Source of the DNA: Phoronis australis
Lineage: Eukaryota; Phoronida; Phoronidae
Direction: 5' to 3'
Assembly: GCA_002633005.1 (NCBI GenBank)
Contig: NMRA01000045.1
Coordinates: 859,552 to 923,551, forward strand
DNA: 64,000 nt
Position 1 is the first letter of the stretch; every line of letters begins with the position of its first letter. Of this stretch, positions 36,032 through 49,400 are shown one piece after another. Made by a program: the position numbers and the translations under genes. The notes beneath the pieces were generated by a model. The model was not told where the DNA came from, ran no database searches, and worked only from the letters and a program-made list of their open reading frames with translations.

Positions 36032-39000
36032 GTCGATAGATACATTGATGCTTGGAGACAGCAGTTACTAAATTTTTAATTCTGTAAACGAAACAACGCG
36101 GACTCCTACATAAATATTAAAACATCTTTCATTATAATTCAAGGAGTGCCATCTTTAGGGAAAATAACCTAAGTCAGCCAATGAGAAATTGAGACGTTCC
36201 AGCAACACAACTGCTTGCCAAGATGCAGATTTAGGCCCGATGTATAGATGTCCCCAAAACCAAAATTAAAACTTGTCCACGATTTACCTCCACACAATTG
36301 GTCTTCAGGTTTTCTTTATTAAAACCGGTTATGCCAATGCGCCTTCCGTCACAAAAACAATTTCTAATTGTACCCGGCATTCGTTTTGAAATTGTCTCAA
36401 AAATTTCCATAGTAAAGGCGAGGTGAAATTTCTGGGGTAGGAAAGATCTGAGTAATTACAGAGTATATACGAGTTGACTTGTCATGGCGTGCTATTTGCA
36501 ACAAGCACGGCCTCGAGGAAAAAGGAGTCAATTAATTCTTTGCAAGACTCATTTTTCACATAAGTAAAAAAGGAGCAAGTTAATACAACTTTTATAGCAG
36601 TAAGTGGTCTAATTTAAAATTAGATTCTTCCACGGAACGCTGGTTTCTTCCTGCTTTTATTGGTGAAACTCCGCAGTCACGGGAAAAACGTTTTCATTAG
36701 TGACGAGATCTGAGTAAAGCTGAGAGGCATAGTGTCCCCACAACGAGCTTCAAAGCAGGTAATGGCAAATCGCAAAGCTCCATAACTTGAAGTTTCATCA
36801 CAGATAATGTGCGTTGCAATCCAGGCCGAAACCCACGCAATTGCAGGAAGTTCAAAGAGTTTAAAAAGCTAAATTAAAATATTTTTTGATTTCCTGCTTT
36901 CAAGTATCCTGCTGCGTTCAATAGGTCGAAATCGCGAACTTCAAACTGGAATTCGTCAAATTGACGGTCAGGTTGGGAATTTTCCCGATGAATAAATCGA
37001 GTGACTACTCCAATCCAAGGTGTGCGGAGCTTGCGATAGTAACGCCAACTGGCCGTATTAAACCACAAACGCGTAGAAAAATCATATTTTTTTAAACATG
37101 GCAGAGCATGAGGTTTCAAACAGTTGCAAAGGAAGTACAGCTTACATTGGCTTCATAATAAAACTGGTTTTAAAGTCACTCAAACCAAATAGATTACTGT
37201 TAAAAGTTGGACGTCGCTCTGTTACTGACTAAAAAACATAAATCAATTGAGTCCGCTACAGACTCTTACAAAATCGGTCACACAATACTCCTTACCGAGA
37301 TAGGATTGAATTTCCGTTACGGAAAAGAACATAGAAATCAAGCGTCCAGCCAAGAAAATGCTGGTTTTGGGCTAGGCAACCCAAAAGATGAAAATTCAAA
37401 AAAGGCACACTGGTATACGCATTGTCTGTGGCAATCGTTGGAGCCCTATCGTGGTAAGCGATATTACGATGGTATAATGACTAATTCGATTTTCGTTTTC
37501 TTAGTAGTCAGCTAAACAGGACAAAACACGGCGAGAATCCCATTGAGGCCGAGGCAATAGCAACAGTGCTACTGACCATGTTATTAATATGTTGTTTTCC
37601 TACCATAACACTGACTTGGCAACAAGGTTCCATATAATGTTAATGCAGGCTCTAAGGGTAAAAAATATGGTGGTGTAAAATTTTGATTTTGTCAAAACTC
37701 CCACCTTGACTGTCGTGGATTTCAACACCAGTTCGCCCTCCCCCCATCTCCCCTGGTTACCACAGAATTCAATATCTCTTCACATCCATGGTCACTGCCA
37801 ACTTTGCATCATTCCAGTCACCACCAAAGCACCACCCTCACACTGCTAATTATTGGGGGCCCATCCTATGCCTCTGGCTAGTCAAATTTGTCTGCCTACC
37901 CTCACAAAGTTTTACCTGCCCAGGGACCTGAACAAAGTAAAAAATCTTGGTAATTTTATGGGCGTATTAGAACAAAAACAGAATGTCAATAAACACTACT
38001 GTTCAACCGCGAAATCCCTGTTGGACGCTAGCAATGTGCAGAAAATAACAAGTTGGCAAGGTGAAAGGTACCTCTTATTGCATCTCTCTATCGACCATGC
38101 ATAATGTGTGCGACTCATAAACAATACTTCTTAATTAAAGATCTTTTTTCAAATTCTGCTAAGATAATACAATATTGTTTAAATGATATACTTTCAACCT
38201 TTATAGGCACCATTTTATAATAAAACATTTTACCTCCCCACCGACCCATCTCAGAAAAGTGAGGAGGTAACACCAAGGACAAACATTTTAAGAATATTTT
38301 AATCACTGAATAAAATGCAAACTAGATATAAATTTTATTTCATCCATGTGGCTTTGAGGCTAACACAACACTAAAAATTCAAAACCTGCAACCAGGTAGA
38401 ACTAGCTTATCTACTTCCATGACGTCAAATTTTACACAGACTACATTATCATATAATAAATTTCCTTGATCTAACATACTGATGGGGGTGATGTCTGTTG
38501 TATCTCATTGAATATGCAGGACCACATGAAAAATGACACTGTCTGTGTTATTCAACCAGAGCATCATTAATCAGGGCAACTTACTCACATGGCATAAAGA
38601 AAAAAGATGTCACTTTTATGTGCATCAGTCAAACATATATGCAGGCGAAAATTAATGCATTCCATGCCGGCATTTTAGCTTTTATTAATGAGCAGGTAAT
38701 AAGCACCTGTGTGACAAAATACACAATTTTCCATAAAATTTACCACCTGTAATACAAGAACCAATCCAACAAGAAACACATGACCTGTTCTGTTGCCATG
38801 TCCTACAACTTATTTTTTTATGCCCGTAAGGTAATGCTTCATGTGAAGTCTCATGCATAAGATCAAAAAACTGTAAAAAACAGGTGGTTACCTAAGATCT
38901 AGTAAGATTTCTGTAGAGCCCTAGACACAAACTAGGCCACTGTAGTTGGTAAATAAAAATTAATACTTATTGTTGATAGAAATTTTAAAAATGAATTTAA

Positions 39001-40073
39001 AAAATAATTTATAAGGACAATTCATTTTTATTATATTAGTAAACTTTCAAATGTTAGAGATACTGTCACAATGGTTAGCTAACAACAAAACAGAGAATGA
39101 CCATGACAACACAGCATGCTGAGCTCACAAGGCAGGTAACTGACAGCGTGCTCTAGTGACCTCTTTACCCGCAAGGTAAGAATTCCCATATCAGTAAGAT
39201 AATACAGGCTGGTATTGGCTTACAGAGTTAATGTAAGGCGTAATTACATCCTACAGCTTCCATGTCTATGCTTTCAGTAGTAGCTTTATATGTGTCTCAT
39301 GTGATATATTATATCATCTCCACGCACAAAACAATCTCTAATAACCAAGATTAGACTTGAATGGACATGCTTTCACGGCACTTTTCATAAAGAACCTTGT
39401 TTTCTGAAAATGGACAGAATACACGAAACTCGACTTCTTTAAAGGATGTAAAGGTTAAGGATGGAAATCACATCATGTCAGTAGTAGAGACCAGAATTTG
39501 AGCATTTAATAATTAAAATTATTGAAAATTTAAGCCATAATCAAATCTGTTGGTCAAGACCAATTCGGACACAGCTCTATCCATAATCACTTTTGCAGTG
39601 GACATGTTCATATAGATGTAGGCTACATTCTTTTTGAAGATGGCACTGTTCTTTTCCTCGTTTATACTAGTTGAGAAAATAGCCTGCAGCAAGTTATCGG
39701 TAAATCAGAGCCACAACATCAGTACAGTGGAAAAAATAACGCGAAAAAACAGAACGAACATCTTTTGCCAATGATTTATTATTTACTGCTTTGTTATAGT
39801 AAAACAGTATTTTCTAATTTACCAAATGCAAAAACAGGCTTCTTGAAATGGAAAAACGGAAAATCGGCATCCATGGAAGACAAATCCCACATCACCAGAG
39901 TAATTCCTTCATTTTTATTGTATTTGCCCCAAAAGAAGCCACAACCTCTTATCCTGAGGAGTTAAATCACACTTAACCAGAATAAAGGCTGATCCAGGGG
40001 AGGGTACAGACTTTCATTTTTAGCCAAAGCCTGAATAAAAACCACGGGCAAAATAGACGACTTTGATCTACTT

Positions 40074-40079
40074 TTTATT
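40074..40079 (-). promoter_or_regulatory. MRPS35: Putative MRPS35 polyadenylation signal
   Basis: An AATAAA hexamer on the minus strand lies 234 bases beyond the MRPS35 stop. The cleavage site is unknown. Confidence 0.45.
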
Positions 40080-40312
40080 TCTACAGATCCCTGAGACTCC
40101 TGGGTGCACTAAGTTTCAATTTTCTATGAATTGTTCGTGATAAAGAATTCTCTTCAGAGACCTGTTGCTTTACTTGTACCTCCCCTTTCATAAAAGGCTG
40201 GATCTGCGTTCGCAGAACAACTCCTATGATCTCCAAAACACCCCTCCAGGTATTTGCAGCATCCTGTCATCTTCACAGCACAAGTCAAAATCTCCCACAG
40301 GTGGCACTGCTC

Positions 40313-40492
40313 CTATGACTTCAGAGCCCATATTTTCAAAACACTCTCCTTATATTTGTCAAGCGTATACTGATCCTCCCCTTCGTTGTGCAAGTCACTC
40401 ACAGCTTTACCATAGTTCTGTACAATGTCTGTGTTTAAGATATTTTCAGCAGTGGTCGTCTCCCCGTTCACTTCCGGTAATATCGCAGCCTT
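40313..40492 (-). CDS. MRPS35: MRPS35 exon 9, C-terminus and stop
   Basis: The acceptor is catttgcag and the stop is TAG at 40315-40313. The exon ends in [14 protein letters not shown], matching the QYKESVKRLLNVT end of the human protein. The middle is acidic and variable. A minus-strand AATAAA at 40079-40074, 234 bases past the stop, is a reasonable polyadenylation signal. Confidence 0.93.
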   Translation of the reverse strand, partial: KAAILPEVNGETTTAENILNTDIVQNYGKAVSDLHNEGEDQYTLDKYKESVLKIWALKS

Positions 40493-43400
40493 CTGCAAAT
40501 GGAGAGGAAAAATTAGTTACAAAATCCTAGTCACTACAAACTATGCTACGATAGAGAGTGTAGATATAGAGAAGTTATCAGTGAATGCTTTTCGCTTAAT
40601 CTGATTACCTGCGGTATCCAATGGAAATTATATATAGCATCAGCTGACAACAACAATTCTTTCTCATAGGTCCATTGCAACCAACTACATTTACAAAAAA
40701 CATATTTTACAGGTCAGTGAGCATTTTGCTTTGCCGTGTTTGGGTAGCAATAAATTGAGTTCAATGTTACCTAAGGTAGACAGCTGAGCCCATATCTCTC
40801 TGTCTGTAGTGGCCCTAAGAGCAAATCATCACAACTAACATACACGTGTACATATTACCACAGGTACAAGCACACTGAAACTTTAACAATTCAAGTAAAG
40901 GATAACGCGCTGATCTCTGATGTATACAAATTCAAGCACATACCTCCACTAGCCAAGATTTTAAAGCTATATAAGACCCAGAAAAACGTCCATGTTTGAT
41001 GAACTTTCACTTTTTGTATATATTTTCAACACTAAATCCACAGAATTCTTGATAAGGTCCCACAAAACCATAACAAAGTCAGCTTAATGTTCACTTTCAT
41101 CAAATCTGTTTTCATCAAAGACGTGGAAGAAAGTGCAATCGTTACAACTAATTTTGTAACCAACTATATTTCCATTTTTTGAACTGGAATATTAGGTGAT
41201 TTAAGTTTGCAAACTTAAAGGGGCATTTCGCTACTATTACCTGTCAAAGTTGAATTCTTAAAAAAGTTCTTTGAGGTTAAAAACATAGCAACACTCATGA
41301 CGTGATCTTGATTTGCATCTACAGAAGCTGGCAGCTCAAGTCGTAGGCAGTGCACACATGCGCAATTTCCAAAATTCGCAACTTCAGAGTTGGCCAACAA
41401 CGATAATTTCAAAATTTTTTGAGTCGCTGAAGATTTCGATTTTCTTGTTGGTAATGGAAATATAATCTCATTATGGTAAGGAATATCATGAGATGGTATA
41501 ATGAGAGCAAATAGCCTAATTTTCATTAATTAGCCAGCTTAACAGGATGAAGCACAGCTTAAAATAACCAATTCCATTTACTGTCAATGATGAAGTAGCT
41601 ATGAACCCTTCATTTGGACCACTTACTGTATTACTGAATTCAATTTGTTACAAACTGATCCTTTCTCACATTAAAGTCATTTCTGGGTTTGAAAAGGACT
41701 GACAATCTGTTATTGCTCGACACTGCGCTCGGCACATAAAATGACCAACCCGCTTGAAGAAAGTGGTTTCAAGCAATAACGAAATCTCTCTTCATCCTTA
41801 ACCCCAAAATCATTTTTTATTCAAATATGAAACAACTGAGACCAGTTTTATACTGGTAACCAGCATAAATCTTTTTTTTTTCAACTGAAGGCAGATTTAT
41901 AGGAAATTTGAAAGATTTTTAATTTGACACCATGTTTCAAGTTGCCTACACTGGCTATCTGCATCTATTTACCTTTGCTAACTTCTTGGCTTGGCTAATC
42001 AGAGAGACAATGTTTTTGCATGACTGGCTTTTTTCCCAAAAATACTTCTCCCAGTCAGCTTCTTCCTTGCTTGCCTCCCATGGCTCGGTTTTCTGTAAAG
42101 AGACAGCTGTTGAAAGCTTATGGTACACTGCTCCGCTTTTGGTGCAGATAGTAGCGCTAGCATAAGAAAATTGGCAAGCTGAATTTAAGTCCTTGAATAC
42201 ACAGCAGAGCCTTTTTTCATTCCAGTTTCCATTGTAAAAACATGAACGATGGTGATGTCTGTACAAAATTGAGCAACCTTTGTTTTCTTACCTCTCAGAC
42301 TAAAAAGCGTGTGATCAGATTGATGTTACGTAGGTTGACGAGACCACCGTAGTTGGTGGCACTAAACACGAGAAGTTTGTTCATCAAATGGCAGTACAGT
42401 AATACTCCATTGATATCATACAAAAATAATTGCCAAAATGGTCATTTTTCCTTTTTTCAAAAGACCGAACTTTTTGCAAATAATGTGAGTAACAACAAAT
42501 GTTGTTTTATGATGTCTACACACGAAACTATGATTGTAAGAGACTAAAGTGTTTTTAATCTTTAGTTTTGTGGAGAAATTTAACAAAACAGAACTTCACT
42601 TGTTGGCCATATTGTACTCAAAATAAGTGAAGAACTATTGGAACTTAACTTGAATTGGCGCTCCAGTTTAAAATTCCAAAGTGGGCACATAAATGTGTTT
42701 TAAATTTGTGCAGAACAATAAAAACCGAAGAACAGTTTTAGGATAACTGAGGATGCACTTGCTCAGCCTGCATTTTCAAAAAGTTGATACGATGGAACAG
42801 CTTTGAAACTTTCACTCACTACAACTCGATGCGTATACAACATCTTAAGCACAACCAAGTCATCCTCACGACCTGCCAAGACAGCATAGTACGGTAAAAT
42901 CTTAATGATTTCAGACAAAAATAATTGCTAAAATTGTCCTCTTGTCATTTTTCTTAAAAGTTTCAAACATTGTCGAATATGCCCATAAATCTTCAAAATA
43001 TTGCATGATGTTAGCTGTGGCACGCAGCTTGGAAAAACATTCAGTTAGTGCTATATATCTCATGAAAAAACGAGAAAATGAAATTTCATTTGTCCACCAT
43101 ATTGTGACCTAACTTGGTGAGAATTCACTGCACTCTGTGTATGAAACAACATGAATTTATGCTCCGGTTTATTCCCTGTAGCTAGTCTAGAGTTGATAAA
43201 GCACTGACCAAGCAAGCCTCGGAATTCTCCATTTTGAAGATTACATGACTGGCCATATGGCAGATGTTCAGGACATGAGCAGTTAAAAAACACCTCCGAT
43301 GGGAAGTTTGAGGCTACATAAACACTACAAGTGTTCTGAATGCTGGGAGACAAATCAAGTTACACCGAAGACTCATCCATCAAAACTTGATCCCAAATAA

Positions 43401-46400
43401 ATTTGCTGAGGTTCAAAGAGATCTAGCCACAGGTATTTCAGTAAATACTTACCCAAGATTCAAAATAACAAGCAGTCAGCAGATATTTGGCATAATCGTA
43501 GTTTTGCTTCTTTGTAGGACACCTGAAAATTGTTGGTTTGTAAAGAGTAAAACTCGCAGTGCCAACAATAGCAACAACAGCCTTTTAAAGGTTGGTGAAA
43601 AAAACATTAACATTTGAAAAACATTCGCAAACTGTTTAAGCTTTACTTTAAACCTTGGCCTGGTTATATAACAACTATACGCTGGATAAAAAGTCACAGC
43701 ATACCACTGTGCGGCGAACATATTTGAGTGACGCATAACAATCAAAACTTATTTAGCTAATAAACAGGGTCTAGAGTTTTATTTAAACCAGTCCTGAGCC
43801 CAGGTATAGGCTCCGAATTCAGATTCAAAACGTAAACAATCACTTAAAACAGAAATTTCGTCTTGCGCTCCGCACAATTATTTATGAAAAATAATTAAAT
43901 CTCACTCAAAGTAAAATACAAAGTCTCTGAGCGTATATCCATAACTTCTAGTTACTGAGATAATGTGTATCGATTATTTCTAGGCTGAGATGTGCAAGTA
44001 ATTACATAGCTAAACTTTTATTCACTAATTGTGAAGTTGGAACACAAAACCAAATTTCAGTCATAAAGATATATTTTAATGCTTCTAACTATGCTAATGT
44101 ATAGCAAGAACTAAAAACAATGCTATTTTAACATAATCTATGCAGAACAAAAAGCAGCTGTATAAACAGCTGTATAAACAAAAAAATCTACAAATAGGTG
44201 ACCTTTGCATTAATGACGTACCTCGCGGGTTCACATAGACTGCCTGCATCATGCAGTGCTATTCCCCAGCACCACGTCATGATACTTACTGGACACGGTT
44301 CAGTCATTTGCGGCGGATCATTTTCGCCACATAACTCATTCATAAAAACATTTGGCAATTTTCAATCTACTTTATATTCACATCGTCGCTACATGTTGGG
44401 TTTCTAACTAATTTGTTGTGTTTCTAACTAATTTCCACAATCATTTCTAAACCAACTATAACAAAAAGGCACAAAAACCTTTTTGACAAAAAGAATTGGT
44501 TTACTGCACCTTTCAGAGCAAGCTAACATGTAAACAAACTCAAGCCTACCTGTCAGTTACTATTGTTACAGTGTCTGTTTTCTTGTCATATTTGTCCCCA
44601 ACCAGTCGTAAGAACTTGTCTCGGGCATGGTAGTCCATCTCAAGGTCAGATAGTTTCACCTGAGATCAAATCATATTTGGTCACAACTTATTACATCTGT
44701 CCCAACAATCCATACCAATTGCCATACACATCTCCAACCTCAAAAGGGACAGTGGTAGAGTCTACCAGCTGATACTCGCACGATGCCTGACGTCAGCAAT
44801 CAAAGTGAACAAGATGGCAGGTCATCATCGAAAGGCTCTCAGTAATGACCTTTAATTTTAGCAGTGAGTACGGATTAAACTGCATTTAAATGTCTGAACC
44901 ACATCAGCTCAACTTTCATAGTAACATATAGTGCTGTAGTGGTAAAATAAGAGGTAAGTAGGAGCCCAAAGCCTGCCGTATCACCTTGAACACAGAACGT
45001 AACTTATTGTGCGTAGGCGCTACGTTCAAATGTCAAAAGGTGGTTGGCTGTGTCTATTTGCGCCTACGCCCCACTACAGCACTGCATATACATGACCAAA
45101 CTTTAGGTTATTACCAAATGTTCATCTGACTGGACATGTAACAGTGCCATCTGGTGTTAGGTTTTGTGCAAACTTGCTGAAGCTCGAGGTACAGATGTCT
45201 ATAGTCCAGTGTACAAGCTACAACATAAACACCAGACATCACTTAAACAATGACAATACATACACACCTCTAGCTTGACAACTCTTGCTCGCGCGTCTCG
45301 AATGTTCGATGCTGAGAAACAGTAGTCGATAGTGGTTACCTCTACTGGAAAGTGATGACGTATATCTTCGTCAGTCTCTAAGCCCTCAGGCCATTCGTTG
45401 CAGAACTCTGAATATTAACCAAACAAATCATGTAACACGGAACATAATGTTTACAACTCCAGTTACAAAGGCAGAACTATGAATTTTGTGACAATGGTTT
45501 CACAGAACCCATGGCACTGCTTCTGTGTCCTAGTAGCATTTTTTGTCATGCCTTTCAACAGCTTCAAACTGACTGACTGCTTTCAAATCCGCCATAAAAT
45601 TATGAAAATATCCACTGTATGCACACACAATTAACTACTCTAGAACAAGTTACTCCTGGAACAAGTTGTCGCTAGGTTTGGAGGCCGTGTGGACACAATT
45701 TAAACTGGTGCAATTTTCCCCACTTCTGACTCCTTACTCCACATTACCGAGGATGGTTAACTTGTTCTAGGGTAATTTGTGCCACTTCTTCCCTATGTGG
45801 CTGCAAACCTGGAGTAAGGATGGAGTAATTATCAGCTGCGGTTACATACAGATGAGTTTTCTTTTGCACGCTGTACTTGCATTAGATGTACATTGTCTCA
45901 CACAAAGTGACCATTTCCGCCTTACCCTAATTGTGTGATGTGTGTGTGTGGACGCTCCACCTAAAAGTGGGGTAAATTGCACCAGTGCAAGTTGTTCTAG
46001 GGTAGGCTGTGTGTGGAGGGGACTGTTGATAGAAGGTGAGTTTTCAGCAGCTTCAGTACAAAAGCTCATCAGTGGGTTATGGTGAATATTAAACCCCGTT
46101 TCAAAGGTGGTAACTGAACCCTAATGATGGGTTGCAAAATGCTCATCACAAGGCAGAACCCAGACAACACAAAGGTATCCTCAAAATCACATGTCATTTT
46201 GTGTTCTATGTTGGTGACATTTTACTGCACTCAGATTGAAACATATTTCTGAGCTTGAGAAGAACAGACACTTTGTCATAACTTGAGACCGGGCTGAATC
46301 AGCGATCTTGATCCGATTGTCATTTGATGCTGCAACCAAGGCTTCGAACGATATGGATTTGTCACGTTCTCCCAAGCCTGGTGATCACTTTCTGAGTACT

Positions 46401-49400
46401 GAACATGTTGTGTCCAGTTTTACAACCCTGAGTGGTTTAAATCAAAAGCAAATCTAATTTCATTGGTACAAGCAGCTTTAAACTTGAAAAGTGAGAAGGA
46501 GGGTATTAACATCAACTGCAACAGGAAGGCAGCCTCACCTTTGATGGCCGCACAGTGTTTCTTCACGTGGGCGGGGGTAAGGTGCAGGAAATTGGGTATC
46601 TTCATCAGCTCAGCATTGGCGTACTTTGAAGGTATAACGCCGTCGTTTTCACCTTGGTTCTGCAATAGAGTATGGTAAATCTTCACTTATTTAGCACGCG
46701 ATATGGCTCAATTTTCACTCAGTTTTGTCAAATTTCTCCACAAAAATAAACATTACGGACATTTTAGGTTATTACAAGCATAGTCTGCAATGTGCACATG
46801 TCACAAAACAACATTTGCCAAAGTCCCCAATGTTTGCAAAGATTTAATCAGCCATTGAAAAATGATGATTTTGGCAAATTACTTTTAGGTGAAATAAATG
46901 GACAATTTACCAACTAATAAGAGCAACTGAATATACATTACACAGTACACATCAAAAGTAATCAGACAAAATACCGTTTCCTCATCATGACCTGTGATGA
47001 CTCATCATGTCAGGTCATTAAAAGTACTTTTATTAAGAATTCTGCTCGTGCTCAGCAAACATGACGGGGAATTATGGATCATTTTGTCTGACTATTTTTG
47101 GCGCATAATGTGCTGCAGCCCAAGTAATTACTGTCATAAAGTGAAACAACATAACCAGGTCAGCATTTAAGTGACCTTGTCCTGCCTGTGCAGCGACACC
47201 AATTGGCCGTCTAAGGAATTAAACATCAGAAGTATTGCAAAAAACGTACTCATCAACTCATTTGAAATGTCCAACAGTAGCACACAGTGGCGGATTGAAG
47301 GGGGGCCAAGAGGGTCATGCCCCCCACCCTATATTCCATTTGGCACTTTGGGGGTGCAAATGACTGACGGGCAAAATCCTAGCTAATGCTCTGTCCTGGC
47401 ACCCCAACTCAAAATCCTAGATCCACCCTGGCACACAATGATGTAAATTTATTGTGACGGGTGCAAAGATCACAATCTCCATTAACTCACCAAGTGCATA
47501 ACATTGTAATCACTCTTATGTAAGCCGTTCAGCTCTGGCAAGCAGAAAAACGATCTTCTGCATCAGAAACTGCTGGGCTTGAATAGTTGACTGTTATTTA
47601 ATGATGAAATGGTGCATTTTTCAGCTCTTACTGTGACGCGGGTTGTCACATGTTAACTGAAACACGTACACTTTCCAGTCCTGTAGGGACCACCATAAAA
47701 CGTTTTTTCAACCAAATTTACACTCCGATGATGGGTTAATTTATATCATCTGTGGTGTATGCATTCCAGTCTACAGCAGGGCAAAACTTCTTCAGATAAG
47801 GGTCCAACATGATGGAAAAGTGGGATTTTGTCACAGTCAAATGTCTCACCAAAATAGCTTGAAAACATTTTCTTCTTTGGCATCACAGCAGCAAATAGCT
47901 GTCACAAATTAACAAAAAAAAAGAAAACACCAATTTTGGCTATCACTTTAGTTTGAAATTCAAGAAATTTTACAGTAGCAGATGGTCTTTCAGTAAACCA
48001 CATAAAGAGACATTTTAGCTCAGTTACTTCAACTTTTACTTCAATACAATGTAGATAATCTCATGAGCACGCTTGAACGAGTGCGTCAACCCACCCATTG
48101 GATCTTACCCTGATATAGCCTTGTCGGACAGGAAATGGAACTGCAGAGTACTTGAATGAGTGGGCAGCCGGCCACACGTTGGTCCAGTCCTGGTCAGTCT
48201 TCATCTTAATGGTACGTGGGGGCGGTACCTGAGGATGAGATCAGAATGGTCTGCGTGAACAATACCAATGCATGGTGCCCACACATATCGTGTTTTCACT
48301 CGCCATGAGTTTTTCAAAGTATAATATCTACTTCCCTCAAGTTAATTTTCAAACACAAAAAACCACACAGTACTTTCTGCAAAGGACAGTTGCGAAAAGT
48401 AATTCGATCAGTTGACGAACTTGAGATATAACCCACAAAATGTTTTTGATCTTATCCGACAAAGAGTGTTTACTTTTTCAATTGCCACCATTTTTCCAAG
48501 CACTGGAGATATTTGTATGCAATTCTAGGTTTCTCAGGTCTTGCATGAGCAAGAAATAAGCAGTGCAATATCAAGATTTTGTCTACTAATGGGTTGCATG
48601 CATATGGCAAAATTTTGCAAAAAGTAAATGTCAGTTCTACACACAGAAACTGATGTTAAATGATTACATTTTACTAGTATCTTAACATTGCAGTTGCATA
48701 CTCGTACAGTGCTGAGATTTAGAATCAGCTGTAAAATAATTCTGCAGCAAACATGTCAAATTCCACTTTTTATATAGGTCATGTTATTGGCTGAGGTTGC
48801 TGGAACGAGCAAGAAATTTCACGAGGCTGAAGACCTATATAAAATGTGAGTAATTTAACATATTTTGATCATATATTAAAATATTTAACCCACATTTCAT
48901 CGCCAACTCCATTTTGTCTGATGCAATAACAGTGTCACGTGATTTCACAATAACATTTTGGGCTACTGCACAGTCATGTGACATCGTTATTGCACAGGCA
49001 TATCAAGACCTATGTGGTATAAATACTATAATGTAACCTATACTAACCAAAAAAATACCAGTGGGTTAAGGTCTCCATTTTATGTGAAAATCAAGTCAGT
49101 GGTTTGGTGTTTTTTTAATTGCTCATGCTCACTTTTTCAAAAACAAAAATCGATGAGTGACTACCAAAAATAATGCAGGATTGTTTTACTCATCACTTGG
49201 TATTTCAAACCTTGCTTACATGAGCATCTTCCCCAAAACACAAGACTTAGGCTGAACTTGATGTGGGCAGGTACTTTTCTTTTTATTCAGTGAGTGCTGG
49301 TCTCAAAATGAGACGGGGTACAGACCAGAACCAACTTTGTTTTTTAGGCCTAATATGAACATTGACGTGAGAACAGGCGACCTTGACCTTAATGATGAAC

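Larger units (their letters stand above)
35026..40312. other. Intergenic region between the MYPT-like gene and MRPS35
   Basis: No recognisable coding exon was found. It contains an inverted-repeat element (35880-36031). Two open frames of 81 (minus, 36874-37119) and 102 codons (plus, 37207-37515) have no recognised domain. Their neighbourhood shares short text with about 41480-41560 (gatggtataatga... cagct(t)aacagga), suggesting an unclassified repeat. Confidence 0.5.

Noticed and set aside
40165-40530. 121-codon plus-strand open frame
   Set aside because: It is the antisense shadow of MRPS35 exon 9, whose minus-strand frame matches the family.
41932-42165. Plus-strand open frame
   Set aside because: Antisense shadow of MRPS35 exon 8.
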